This document shows, piece after piece, positions 22,865 to 34,439 of a DNA stretch of 64,000 nucleotides. The notes beneath the pieces are model-generated. The model worked only from the letters and a program-made list of their open reading frames with translations, was not told the origin of the DNA and made no database searches. The translations under genes were made by a program, and so were the position numbers. This DNA comes from Stictocephala bisonia (taxonomy: Eukaryota; Arthropoda; Insecta; Hemiptera; Membracidae). The DNA is taken from assembly GCA_035578905.1 (NCBI GenBank), contig JAQJVL010000287.1:606001-670000 (forward strand), given 5' to 3'. The number at the start of each line of letters is the position of its first letter. Within the stretch, counting starts at the first letter, position 1.

Positions 22865-24790
22865 GGTATATTACAGTACTATGGAAGGTATATTACAGTA
22901 CTATGGAAGGTATATTACAGTACTATGGAAGGTATTTTACAGTACTATGGAAGGTATATTACAGTTCTATGGAAGGTATATTACAGTACTATGGAAGGTA
23001 TATTACAGTACTATGGAAGGTATATTACAATACTATGGAAGGTATATTACAGTACTTTGGAAGGTATATTACAGTACTGTGGAAGGTATTTTACAATACT
23101 ATGGAAGGTATATTACAGTACTATGGAAGGTATATTACAGTACTATGGAAGGTATATTACAGTACTATGGAAGGTATATTACAATACTATGGAAGGTATA
23201 TTACAGTACTATGGAAGGTATATTACAGTACTATGGAAGGTATTTTACAATACTATGGAAGGTATATTACAGTACTGTGGAAGGTATATTACAATACTGT
23301 GGAAGGTATATTACAGTACTGTGGAAGGTATATTACAGTACTATGGAAGGTATATTACAGTACTATGGAAGGTATATTACAATACTGTGGAAGGTATATT
23401 ACAGTACTTTGGAAGGTATATTACAGTACTGTGGAAGGTATATTACAGTACTGTGGAAGGTATATTACAGTACTGTGGAAGGTATATTACAGTACTTTGG
23501 AATGTATATTACAGTACTGTGGAAGGTATATTACAGTACTATGGAAGGTATATTACAGTACTATGGAAGGTATATTACAGTACTATGGAAGGTATATTAC
23601 AGTACTATGGAAGGTATATTACAGTACTATGGAAGGTATATTACAGTACTATGGAAGGTATATTACAGTACTATGGAAGGTATATTACAGTACTGTGGAA
23701 GGTATATTACAGTACTTTGGAAGGTATATTACAGTACTGTGGAAGGTATATTACAGTACTATGGAATGTATATTACAGTACTATGGAAGGTATATTACAG
23801 TACTATGGAAGGTATATTACAGTACTTTGGAAGGTATATTACAGTACTATGGAAGGTATATTACAGTACTATGGAATTTATATTACAGTACTATGGAAGG
23901 TATATTACAGTACTATGGAAGGTATATTACAGTACTATGGAAGGTATATTACAGTACTATGGAAGGTATATTACAGTACTATGGAAGGTATATTACAGTA
24001 CTATGGAAGGTATATTACAGTACTATGGAAGGTATATTACAGTACTGTGGAAGGTATATTACAGTACTGTGGAAGGTATATTACAGTACTTTGGAAGGTA
24101 TATTACAGTACTGTGGAAGGTATATTACAGTACTGTGGAAGGTATATTACAGTACTGTGGAAGGTATATTACAGTACTATGGAAGGTATATTACAGTACT
24201 ATGGAAGGTATATTACAATACTGTGGAAGGTATATTACAGTACTTTGGAAGGTATATTACAGTACTGTGGAAGGTATATTACAGTACTGTGGAAGGTATA
24301 TTACAGTATTTTGGAAGGTATATTACAGTACTATGGAAGGTATATTACAGTACTATGGAAGGTATATTACAGTACTATGGAAGGTATATTACAGTACTAT
24401 GGAAGGTATATTACAGTACTATGGAAGGTATATTACAGTACTATGGAAGGTATATTACAGTACTATGGAAGGTATATTACAGTACTATGGAAGGTATATT
24501 ACAGTACTATGGAAGGTATATTACAGTACTATGGAAGGTATTTTACAGTACTATGGAAGATATATTACAGTACTATGGAAGGTATATTTCAGTACTATGG
24601 AAGGTATTTTACAGTACTATGGAAGGTATATTACAGTACTATGGAAGGTATTTTACAGTACTATGGAAGGTATATTACAGTACTATGGAAGGTATTTTAC
24701 AGTACTATGGAAGGTATTTTACAGTACTATGGAAGGTATATTACAGTACTATGGAAGGTATATTACAGTACTATGGAAGGTATTTTACAG
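22865..24790. repeat. 22-bp minisatellite, about 87 copies
   Basis: The unit contains GGTATATTACAGTACT followed by an A/G/T variable position and TGGAA; period 22. Variation is concentrated at a few sites: ACTATGG, ACTGTGG or ACTTTGG; TATATTAC or TATTTTAC; CAGTACT or CAATACT. Because the unit has no stop triplet in any register, all three forward frames stay open for about 650 codons, reading a 22-residue repeat containing LQYYGRYITVLWKV. The reverse strand contains TAG and TAA in each unit. The local order of variants at about 23290-23450 recurs 836 bp (38 units) later. No upstream ATG, splice site or conserved frame suggests translation. Confidence 0.98.
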
Positions 24791-25159
24791 CTTATCTAGC
24801 TGAAAAAAAGGACTTTGGAATTCTAATCCACATGTTATTGGTGAGGAAAACAGGCGTGTCGGAATTAATTGTATTCCTATTGTTATTGGTTAGAAAATCA
24901 AGGATGTTGTGTTGCATTCCAGATGTTATTATTAATTGATGTTAACTGTTCACCTCATCCTCGAATCTTTTGGGGGACAGTTTAAAGTTAACGTTTTTGA
25001 GCATATTCCAACAGGGTACTAGTTTTTAAGTGAAGTAAATGTATAAACTTTAATGTTAACATGTATTTTCTTCAATGCATAAACCTTACATTAATATATT
25101 GTATCTGTAGTTTCCAGTATCAATTTTGATGGCGATAATTTAAAATCTGTTAATTTCGG

Positions 25160-25320
25160 TTATACTAGAGGGGGGTATTGCGGAGGACGTGATCCAAGGC
25201 TGTCCAACTGCGTCATTAGCTCACGTGTGTATTTCTGGGCCATGTTTACAGCCACGTTACCGGGGCGGTCCAAACCCAAAACTTCCGGTTTCCTGCACTA
25301 CCTCCATTTTCCAAATTTGA
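25160..25320 (+). promoter_or_regulatory. Candidate CpG-rich promoter / 5' UTR
   Basis: This stretch is GC-richer than its surroundings and contains several CpGs and ACTTCCGGTTTCC, the core of ETS-type sites common in TATA-less housekeeping promoters. It lies directly upstream of a candidate first coding exon. No transcription start can be fixed from the sequence. Confidence 0.35.
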
Positions 25321-25380
25321 ATGGCCAAAAGGGTTCTACAGGATCCCTTTGCAAAATCCATTTCATTGACAAATGAAAAG
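25321..25380 (+). CDS. Candidate first coding exon, unknown gene
   Basis: ATG at 25321 opens 20 codons, beginning MAKRVLQDPFAKSIS and ending NEK, directly followed by a good splice donor (AAAAG then GTAAGA at 25381), phase 0. The codon just before the ATG is an in-frame TGA, so the frame can only start here. The base at -3 is T, a weak context. A CpG-rich, ETS-motif-bearing stretch precedes it. I do not recognise the peptide. It is one of very few segments outside TEs with exon-like structure. The next exon is not identified nearby; a phase-compatible candidate lies at 53332-53367, which would imply an intron of about 28 kb. Inference from signals only. Confidence 0.35.
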
Positions 25381-27110
25381 GTAAGAAGGCATGCATCTCA
25401 ATGTTATGAAATTGTATACGTGTCATTAATATTTTTTTGCTAGTTGCCGATTTTAAGATTAAACTAATTTGTTTTAACACATTACTCATATTAATTATTG
25501 TTCTACATTAAAACAATTTTGTATGTAAACAACATATATTTATCCTGAAGTTTATCATTTAAGTGTTCTTAATTCGGTAGGCCTTAACCTGTTTGCAATA
25601 ACGTAGATCCCATTCATTCACATTTGCTAAGTCCAACTTAAGGGCAAGTACGTAAGTATCTTGACGTTATTAATTATTACGTTATCTTACGGCTGTCGTG
25701 GTTCTGTTAGTGACAGAGTTTAGACGTTCATAAAAAATTAAAAATCCTTTTCTACTAGCGTGGGCCATAGTTAGGGTTGCCATAAATGTTCGTAGTAAAC
25801 TGCGGACGCCTGGTATACTTGGGTATCTGATGTGGATGATTTATAAAATGGTCTTTTATGAATTTTACGATTTGTGATTTGGGTTGTAAATTTGGTAACT
25901 TTATATTAACGACTTTGTGATGTATATTAGTAATATTACAACTATATTTTAATTTAATATTTCAGAATAATATAATACTAACAAACGTTATTTTTCACTT
26001 TAAAAGGTCGTTTATTAAGTTTAAGTTAAGATGGCAGAACTCAATAAATTGTCATAAATCTTCTGAAAAATGTTAAGGCATCACTTGTACTAGTTTTACT
26101 GGCTGAAACTGCAGTAGTTATATTTTTCTAAAGATATTACGTTTTTGTAATATTTTCTCAAGTACAGAACTATCGTTTTTAATGTCTTCAAAAATGCAGT
26201 ACATGACACTTTACAGTTAACTTGGATAACCTGAATAGCTCTGACCTTCTTCACTGACAGTCTATTCCGATCGAGTGTCTGGACATTTGTCATAATTAAT
26301 ACGAAAAACTCGTTCAACTGGTGCCCGTTGTACCGGGGAGAGAAAGAGCACGCTCCAAAAATCCTTCAAGATTTTCACACTAAATTTCGGCCAAGTTCAA
26401 GGTTGAATAATTTCTTTTTCTAAGGGAGGGTGGTGTGCGATAGTACAATAGTGCATAGTATGTGAGCTATCATCCCCTCACGATTGTCGATTGATGAAGA
26501 TTACCTACTGTAATAGTAATACATATTTGTCTTTTTTACCATATTAAATATTCAAAATACGTATATGTATAATACTATAACAAAAAATACGGCCATGTAA
26601 CCGGTTTATTATTTGTACAGTATACGGACACGGAAACTGAATGTGAAATTCAAACCGTCCGTACAAAATACAGATATAAGGCAACACTAGCCATAGTGCG
26701 ATGGTTGTGGTCTACGAAGTACCGCCTACGTACCTATACGGACAGATAATGAAGTAAAGCTATCGTTACTTGTAGTTCACATCTGTATAAGTTTATCAGG
26801 TTTATATATTATTCATCTGGTATAAATACAATAATGACTTATTATTTGACCCGGCCGTCATTGGAGTTGTTAACTAGATTTGAGAAGTGCGTATCCGATA
26901 AATACAATTTTGACTAATTTATTTTGGATTGATTGTTGACTGAATACTTATATACTGAACCTCCCCCGCGTCTTTTGTCGTGTATAGGCCTACTATTTTT
27001 AAAACAACCTGTTCGTATGAGGTGTTTCAGACATTTACACATGTAACCAGCTATGTACTCCAAGGTACCCGGGTTTCATTACGGGGTTTTATTGACGACA
27101 CTATGGTTGG
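25381..27110. other. No gene identified; AT-rich
   Basis: No TE domain, RNA gene or convincing exon was seen. It could be intron if the exon at 25321-25380 is real. A patch with TACGTACCTATACGGAC near 26730 has no recognisable function. Confidence 0.35.
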
Positions 27111-27146
27111 AGCTATCATGATTGGAGCTCCGATCCAATGTACGTG

Positions 27147-27222
27147 GGTGGCAAGGTCAACAACACTGTACGTGTATTGGTGGGTGGGTGGGTCAACACC
27201 ACTGTACGTTTGTAGACAATGG
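27147..27222. repeat. Relic of the 36-bp minisatellite, inverted
   Basis: Two units related to the array at 14791-14985 but on the opposite strand: GGTCAACAACACTGTACGTG, a GGTGGGTGGGTGGG block, and GGTCAACACCACTGTACG. About 35 bp downstream is TTATTACATACCTTGTTTC; a similar ATTACATACCTCGTTTC lies near the relic at 36768-36834 but on its other side, hinting at a shared parent element. Confidence 0.65.
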
Positions 27223-27290
27223 GTTGGTAAACACTTTACAAATCGCTGTATTACATTTTTATTACATACCTTGTTTCCATGAATAAACAT

Positions 27291-29060
27291 TGAGTCTTAG
27301 GGAGGTGCTTTGTAAATGAAATGTGCCGCCACACATTCAAGAGAGACAATGCCAATCTTGTCTACAGCATAAGGGTAGACATACAAAATAAACTAATTAA
27401 GGTTAATAACAATAAATATTAACATAAAAGTAAAAAAATAAATTATATAAGTCCCATGGCTGTGTTTCATAATTTACACAGTTCAGTTTTTTATTTTGTT
27501 ATAGATCGTGGTCTAGTGGAGAATATCTTCTTTTTCTTTTTTAATTTTAAAATAAATGACTACCCCCAGCTCAGCCGCCGGGAATAACATGGAACGCACT
27601 GACTTGAGGACAGAAGAACCCCACCCAAAGATGTAGAGAGGGCGGCGGGGGCGAAACTTGGCCCAATCACATGGTCCCCAGGCCAGCAGGCTAGCGGTAG
27701 AGACGGCAGAACTTCATCTGGATGGCAGGCTGAGGGTTCAACGTTCCACTCGAGGACTCTGGACTAAAAGGCCGAATCACAGCAGATTAAAAGAAATACA
27801 GCCGAAACAAAAATAATACACCTAACAAACTAATAAATATGTATGAAACTGCGAAACAAAACAGGAAAAGACAAATGAGAACATGATTGGAGCAACAAGA
27901 CAATTAAAGTTCTAGGTTACAAAGATTTTGTTAGAAAACCCCAAATTACATAATTAACAAATTATAAAAGAATTACGTATATGGAAGAGAAAATGACAAA
28001 CTGAAAATCTAGCCTATTGGCACACAAAAGCAATATGCTACAAGTGAAAATCAAACTAAACAGGTAGAATAGGTTAGTGTCAAAGAAAAGAAATATAGGG
28101 AAACGGTACTCCATCTGCAAAAGGCTCAATAAAAACGATATATAACTAACATTGAACATAACACAAAATATAATAAAGAAATGAATGATAAAAATTAACA
28201 TTAAGTACATGGCTTAAACCTAGGTGGACAATCATCTAGGCAAAGGACACAAACAATCTAACAACATACTGAAAATAACAAATAAGCCTGATTATTATTA
28301 TTTAAACTAAATATTTTCACCAAAAGGGTGATTAGGTATTTGAAATAACAAAATTGAACACTCACGTTAGAGCCTTTAGCCGGACATCGTAGAAGCTACG
28401 GTAGGCTGAAGAAGACAGGTCAAAACGACAGGCCAACCTGACAGACCGAGAGCTGGAATCACGGATCGACAGAGTCCGAGCCAACGCCACGGAAGTAAAC
28501 AAATCGACAGCATACGAGCGATCCAGGCAACCTGGCAAACCACTACGAAACGTAACCAAACGTACCGGTCAAAAGACCCGGTATAGTTGTTGGTCCATTG
28601 ACTTGACATGGCTGGAGCACTCAAGTGGAAGCAGTAAGAAAAAGAATTTGTCCCATCTAAATGACGAACGATGGCCCGTTTCAGTATGTACAAGAAGATG
28701 CAAGCACATTTGTATGGGGGATCAGGCAGTGACAAGCAGTGTTACTCAGGAGAACACTCCCAACAACTTAAGTTGAACAGAATATCTTAAGACAGCTTTG
28801 ATCTTTATTTCTATTTCAGGGAATAAATGTTGTAGGTACGGCAAACCTATTTACGGCATTATAAGAACTTATGCAAATTCTGTGAAAAGAAAGTTGCGTC
28901 ATATGATTATGCTCTCCGTGTAAGTTGACATCGTCCAAGCTATGAACGAGAGTAACTGGATGTTATACACTTTAGATCGCGCGTGGAGACTCTAGGAGGT
29001 AAATATTACTATGGGAGATGGAAATTTGAATCGACTACGATCTGTTAGCAAATTAATAGT
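27291..29060. other. Unassigned, with a GC-richer patch
   Basis: No gene is recognised. The segments 27570-27780 and 28370-28620 are GC-richer with frequent CpG. The - strand frame at 28376-28735 (119 codons) runs through the second, but its composition gives no family and it may be incidental. An unrecognised element's untranslated region is possible. Confidence 0.35.
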
Positions 29061-29071
29061 GATTGTAAAAC

Positions 29072-29106
29072 TAGAGTGCATTACTGAAATGATGTAATGC
29101 ACTCTA
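29072..29106. other. Perfect 13-bp stem, 9-nt loop
   Basis: TAGAGTGCATTAC (29072-29084) pairs perfectly with GTAATGCACTCTA (29094-29106) around TGAAATGAT. The stem does not extend outward, which argues against a microRNA precursor. It may be a relic of an inverted-repeat element or a structured site. Confidence 0.6.
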
Positions 29107-29639
29107 CATTGTGTCCAACAGTTAGCACGTGATTTATCGTCTCTCGATTGATACGTTACGTCAGTCGCTGATGTATTGACACTTCTCCCCACCCACACAC
29201 CACATGACGTAGACATTTGTTTACACTCAGTGAATAAATAAAGTGTGTAATGAATGGCCTTTAAATGTGTTTGCGCCTCGCATGTTCGTGCATTCATTGC
29301 CATTGATTCTTGGGTCATGTGTATCTTGTACCTTATAAGAATTTCAGGTGTTAAGAAATTTATATTTAAAATTACATTCTGTCTATGAGTGTGAAATTGA
29401 CATTAATGATCGACTAAATTAAGCCAATCCTTCGTTTTGGAAATACTCATTATTTGTACTGCATAAAATTAATATACGATAAGTAAAACCGTATTAGAAT
29501 ATTTTTTCTGTATTATATTTTCAATTAATTCATTTAGAAGAATCTTAATGAATCTTAAAATAATCTTAGAAGAAAAATTAGAAGAATGAAATCATGTTGG
29601 CCTGTGATCGAAAAGTGTAGGTTGTGAAGCAAAATCAGT

Positions 29640-29870
29640 GCAGTACCGTGACTTGCAACAGGTGGCGGTAGGAATGCTAGGGATGGCCACGCCCGGTCAG
29701 GGATTCCAAGAAGTACCGGTGGAATGTGCGTGGAGGGGATCGTGGGAATCCAATGCACGGCGCAGGCGCAGAGTGGCCACGTGCAACGGTCGCTGTGCGG
29801 CCACCAACCTTGTTTACGCGGGAAACTAGTTCGGCTATAGGATAATGGTCCCCATCTACCCGGCCATGTA
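29640..29870. promoter_or_regulatory. Candidate CpG-rich promoter
   Basis: A sharply GC- and CpG-rich island in AT-rich surroundings. It contains GGCGCAGGCGCAG, an NRF-1-like site, and a CACGTG E-box within 15 bp of it (about 29758-29782). Orientation is unclear. On the - strand, about 100 bp beyond the island, a frame containing MEYSPDVQALIINKW ends at a donor-like TCCA then GTAAGT (29911-29916), but it lies upstream relative to a leftward promoter. No gene can be assigned. Confidence 0.35.
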
Positions 29871-30221
29871 CGAGTTAAACATGCATTTACAATAACGTAT
29901 TCGTTGTACTTACTGGACCTCGGATTCTTTTTGCTCCATTTGTTAATGATGAGTGCCTGCACATCTGGACTGTATTCCATTTGGCTTACAAATTTGCACA
30001 CAGCTCGTGATAATTACTCAAAGCTAAATTCTGAATAATTGGGGACGAAAAAAAAGTATTGAACGAAGGCCACATAAATAAGTATACTATATGCAGCATA
30101 CAAAAACTGTGCTTTGTGTCCTCAATATAAAAAGCGCACACTGTCAGTACATTATTTTGTTTATTGTAACTTTGGCAATCGTAAATACATACCATATATA
30201 TGCTCCATGGACTCAGTAATG

Positions 30222-30420
30222 AAATTGCTCGGTAGCGTAGTTGGTTCAACCCAAGCTTCATAAGCTAAAGGTTCTCAGTTCGATCCTAATCAGAGTCATA
30301 ACACATTTTGAGAAGTATCAGCTGATAGCCACCGGCTGTTCATTTGTCATTGGGCAATTAATGACACTTTCTAAGGAATAGTCTGCCTTAGTTTATAATA
30401 ATGACTACATTCGCTCATTT
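30222..30420 (+). repeat. tRNA-derived SINE
   Basis: The head has RNA polymerase III promoter boxes: A box TAGCGTAGTTGG (about 30231-30242) and B box AGTTCGATCCT (about 30278). Between them is an anticodon-like loop TTCATAA, suggesting a methionine-type tRNA ancestor. The tRNA-unrelated body includes CCACCGGCTGTTCATTTGTC and ATTGGGCAATTAATGAC. A second, degraded copy lies at 935-1030. SINEs are copied by a partner LINE; the LINE 3' end next to it (about 30681) is a possible source, but no shared tail was demonstrated. The 3' limit is approximate. Confidence 0.75.
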
Positions 30421-30679
30421 ACACTCATCATACTCATTCGAAATCCATATTCGCCCATATCTTGACGATCGGCGTCTTAACATTAAAGAAAAAAATTGCG
30501 CCATTTGGAAAATTTGTTAGTGATAGTGACGACCGTGGAAGCCTATCCATGAAGAAAATACCCATATTAGGTAATCTACGAGAAATGTATTTAGAAAAAT
30601 AAGAAATTTAGATTTAATTGATTTTGGTTTTGAGATCCACAAGGTATATACGGATATAAGGCTCTTAATGGATTAGGAT

Positions 30680-31670
30680 GATAAATCAAATCAAATCATT
30701 TTATTAAGCCAAATTGACAATAAATTGCATTAGCCAGGTCATTAATTTACAGTCAAGTTATACAATATTTTAACCTAGATTTAAGTTAAAGAAAGTTTAC
30801 AGAGTTGTATTAGTCAAAAACTCCTGAACGCTGTAGCAAGAGAGGTGTACCAGTAAATTTTTGAGCTTATTTCTGAATTTATATGGTTTGACTCCAACTT
30901 TAGTGTAAGAGAAGACTATTGTACAGTTTGACGCCATTGTAAAATAAGTGTTTCTTGAAAAAAGTAGTAGAATGTTTAGAAATGGATAACTTGTTTGAGT
31001 TGCGTAATAGATATGGTGTTTGGACTGAAACATTGAATTTGGAAAAGTTCTGTTTGACAAAAGTGAGAGTTTCTAGAATGTAGATAGATGGCAAGGTTAG
31101 GATTCTTGACTCCTGGAAATAAGTCTTGCAGGACTGATCTCTGCGAAGGAAGAACATAGTCCCAACAGCCCACTTTTGTAGTTTAAATAAAAATTAAGTC
31201 TTTTGACTTTCACACCCCCAAATTGGTATAGCATAGGCTAAGTGGGGGTAGATAAGTCCATAATACACAGATAGGAGGACGTCAGCGTTCGATGTATGTC
31301 TCAAGTTACGCAACAGTTTTTTTGAAACGTGTTCAATGTGGCCGCCAAAACTAAGGTACTAGGACTAATCCTAAGAAGGAGACATCATGAGTAGGCTGTA
31401 CCATGGATTCATTTAAAAGAATACTAAAACCTTTGGAGTTTTTCTTACTCATGCAGGTGTTTATTAGTGTCGTTTTCTCAGAATTAACAGCTAGTAAGTT
31501 GTTGTCAAACCACTGAAACAAGTTATTGGCCTCATAAAAAGATAGTTGTTCTAAATGATTGATGTCAGAGCTAGATATTGAGAGGGAGGTATCGTCAGCA
31601 AACAGGGATGGTTTGGCCGTAGATAAGCATGAAGGAAGATTATTGATGTATAAAAGGAATAGGAAGAATA
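30680..31670 (-). pseudogene. 5'-truncated LINE, RT C-terminal half
   Basis: Reading leftwards: LFLLYINNLPSCL, catalytic motif C in SLFADDTSLSIS (about 31617-31580), NNLLAVNSEKTTLI, SFLGLVL, then LSVYYGLIYPHLAYAIPIWG, ILTLPSIYILETL and the tail LKNLLVHLSCYSVQEFLTN ending near 30797. The 3' UTR ends in TGATT repeats on this strand (AAATC repeats at about 30681-30695 on the + strand). Sequence upstream of LFLLYIN is unrelated, so the copy is 5'-truncated, the usual fate of LINE insertions. Several frameshifts are present. Same broad Jockey-like group as 12160-15410 but a different 3' tail. Confidence 0.8.
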
Positions 31671-31759
31671 TGAATATGAAGAAATAGTAGATCATGATTA
31701 AGGTGAAGAAAGTCAGATTTGTCCTATATAACCAGACACGAAGAAAATCAATATTCAAA

Positions 31760-33340
31760 GAAAGAAGTAGGCTACTGTACAGGCCGAACCGAATTGGATA
31801 AATACCAAATATATTTCAAAACAATCATCGTTTACAAATTTTGCAACAATGAAAGGGCCTAATGTACAGAAAGAAATGCATAGAAGTAATCTAGGATGAA
31901 AATGTTATGGGTTGATATTTTTAGTACAGTAAAGGTGCTAGTTCCCTTATAAGCAGTCTGCACATCTGACTTGAATTATGTGAAGCATCTCTTTGGATGT
32001 ATAAAATATCAGAAGAAGTTGAGTAGTTTGTTTGAAAGTACTTAAGGTATTGTATCGCTTGAAATAAAGATTTGGAATAACATTACCTCTTATGAAGTTT
32101 CCAAATTGTGAAAAAAACTGAATGAAGAAGCCTCATATGAACTAAATCTTGAGTGAATTCATAAATAAGCTTTAAATGACATCAAGCGAATGCTTAAATA
32201 AAAGATAAACTGAATTTTAAAGTGTGGAATGGGAATAAAGAAGGTACAATTCTTTTATGTTAATCAAGTCATATTATGGATCAGACAAACCTACTCACTG
32301 TAAAAGTCCAAAAAGGATGGGATATGTCTAAAATATACATACACTGAAAAGAAAAAGAACATTCCTTAGAGGGTGACGTTCTAGTACTGCAGTCCACAAG
32401 AATAAAACGAACATTGCAGATACTGTGAAATGTCTGCCGTGCTACTGGTAAAAGCCGAAAAGAAGACATTCCCAAGTTGAAGCAGGCAATGAAATTATAT
32501 TGCTGTAACGAGGACGAAGGAGTAAACTACACCCCAACTTTGATCCTAAAGGATAATGTGCCGGTGATAAAGAAACCTGGAGAAGTAATAGTGGAAGTTT
32601 TGCAGTGAGTTGGTAACATTGACGAACTATTCAGTAGCTTCTGGGAATCCCACTTATCACCCGAATGTCTGGGTCTGTTGCGTGTCTTTGAAGCAAACAG
32701 TGCGGTCATAATTGCGGAGGCTTCCAACGGATGCCCCGGCGATCTCCACCCCACAACTATTTGTTCGCTTCCTTAACCCAGCTACTTGGGGACGAAGTGT
32801 TTGGGAGATTGTAGGCGATATGTTGGATGCTCGGTCCTTTTAATGCCGACACGGCGTCCGCTCAATGGTTGCTATCGGCGTGGATACTACTAGGGAAGTT
32901 TGGAATGTCCATGTTGGGTGGTAATCATTGTACGGATGTTTTGTAGGGGAGATAACTGAGTAGAGCAAGAGGCACCCCGTAAGGCGAACAACCCGGCCGG
33001 AATACTACTAGCCTTTTGCGTTCGCTCGGTCAAAAGACTGTCCTAAAAACATTAACCGCCTAGAGTGCAGTATACATATACAGGAAGTTTGGAAATTCTG
33101 TAGCCAAACATTGGGATTTTGTTCAAGACATGAAAACAAACAAAACTTGTTACTAAACAGTATGCTCTATCTTGTTTCCTTAACCGTGTCTCTTTATGTT
33201 ATTAAAGTAATTTGTATTAAAAAAAATAATATCTCAGGAACCATAAAGGCCTCAGATCTTAAGATTTGCTTACCTACTAAAGCTAATATTACGTAAATGG
33301 CCAATTAGTTGAAACGATTTATGTGAAATCGTTTGAAAAA
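31760..33340. other. No gene assigned
   Basis: Mixed AT-rich and GC-richer sequence. The segment 32640-33030 is GC-richer with short exon-like open stretches, but no family, splice pattern or TE ends could be recognised. Confidence 0.35.
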
Positions 33341-33348
33341 TATTTATC

Positions 33349-34424
33349 TTACGTTTTAAATTTAAAAAAAATCTTGAACAAAAACCACTGACTGTAAAAT
33401 ATTATGACGTATTTAATGTTTTTTTCGATGCCTTTGTATTGCTTCTCTTCTCTCTTTTGAACTCTTATAATTTCATAAAGTTCTGGTTTTGTTAATTTAG
33501 GGTCAAAGTTGATGTTCCGTTCATTTAACCAGTTAATCATTTCTGATTTAACAATGTTTCTTGTAGGCTGTATGACACTTACTGTATTATGGTACGATGC
33601 ATTGTCCAATACAAGAACTGATCTGGGAGGTATGTTGGGGTTAAGCTTTTCCTTTAGTCATTTCTTGTAGTTCTCGTTGTTCATCTCGTTATGGTAGTCA
33701 TCGGGATTTAATCCAGATTTCCACATCAATAAACAATTTTGAATAAATCCTTTATTCCAATGTGCATGGAGAATCTGGATCCCTTTGATACTGGTTTTTA
33801 AGACCTAAATTAGAATTATGTGAATCTATCCAGGACTGTTGCTTCGTGTGTGTGCTATGAATGTAAGTTTCATCTGTAAAAAATTATCGGTCTACCTTCT
33901 GCTGTTTATTGGGTAATTTGTCGAAGATATTTTAATCTTAAGAGTTTGATATCATGTCGTTCCATAAGTATTTTTCTGTTAACTTCAGTTGTCTTCCATT
34001 TCAATCCCATTTTACGCATAATTCGCCGTAGAGACCATGCGCTTCCCTTAAAATTAATATTTGAATTTTCAATTTCAATCTATTTTTTTAGTTACACATG
34101 ATTTATGCGTTATGTGATAATTATTTATCAACAGCCTCAAGGCTTCCAAATCGAACGAATCTAGATCACACACTGCCTTTTTCCTGTTCACATTTTTTTA
34201 GGCGTAAAAAATGCTGGTGGAGTAATTTTTACATCGGAGGAACTTTCTTTCAGAATTCTTTTTACTGATCGCCTGGAAACTTTAGTGGCTTCAACAACTT
34301 TATCTATTATTACTGACTTTAATTTATTTCCTTCTTGAATATTACAAAAATAATTATATACTTTGAAAACTATTTCCCTACCTTGACTGTGTAGAACAGT
34401 TCCTTTACCACCTAACTTAGGCAT
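33349..34424 (-). pseudogene. Tc1/mariner-type transposase pseudogene
   Basis: Cut-and-paste transposase of the IS630-Tc1-mariner superfamily. The ATG at 34424 starts MPKLGGKGTVLHSQGREIVF with a helix-turn-helix region ending ATKVSRRSVKRILKE (residues about 47-61). After stops and shifts come NFKGSAWSLRRIMRKMGLKW, RHDIKLLRLKYLRQI, GRPIIF at the first catalytic Asp block (degraded), then the second block VLDNASYHNTVS and TKPELYEIIR near the C-terminus. Domain order and total span (about 350 codons) match a full-length gene, so decay is by point mutations, not truncation. Clear terminal inverted repeats were not found. Confidence 0.8.
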
Positions 34425-34439
34425 GATAATACCTAATAA

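Noticed and set aside
22830..24939. Three overlapping + strand frames of 650-678 codons as real repeat-protein genes
   Set aside because: They exist in all three registers simply because the 22-bp unit has no stop triplet. Only non-ATG or in-repeat starts are available, the encoded repeat is the same in each frame, and nothing outside the array adds a domain.
30222..30300. A functional tRNA gene
   Set aside because: Acceptor and anticodon stems do not close properly, and the SINE body follows directly; a second degraded copy shows that it is a SINE family.
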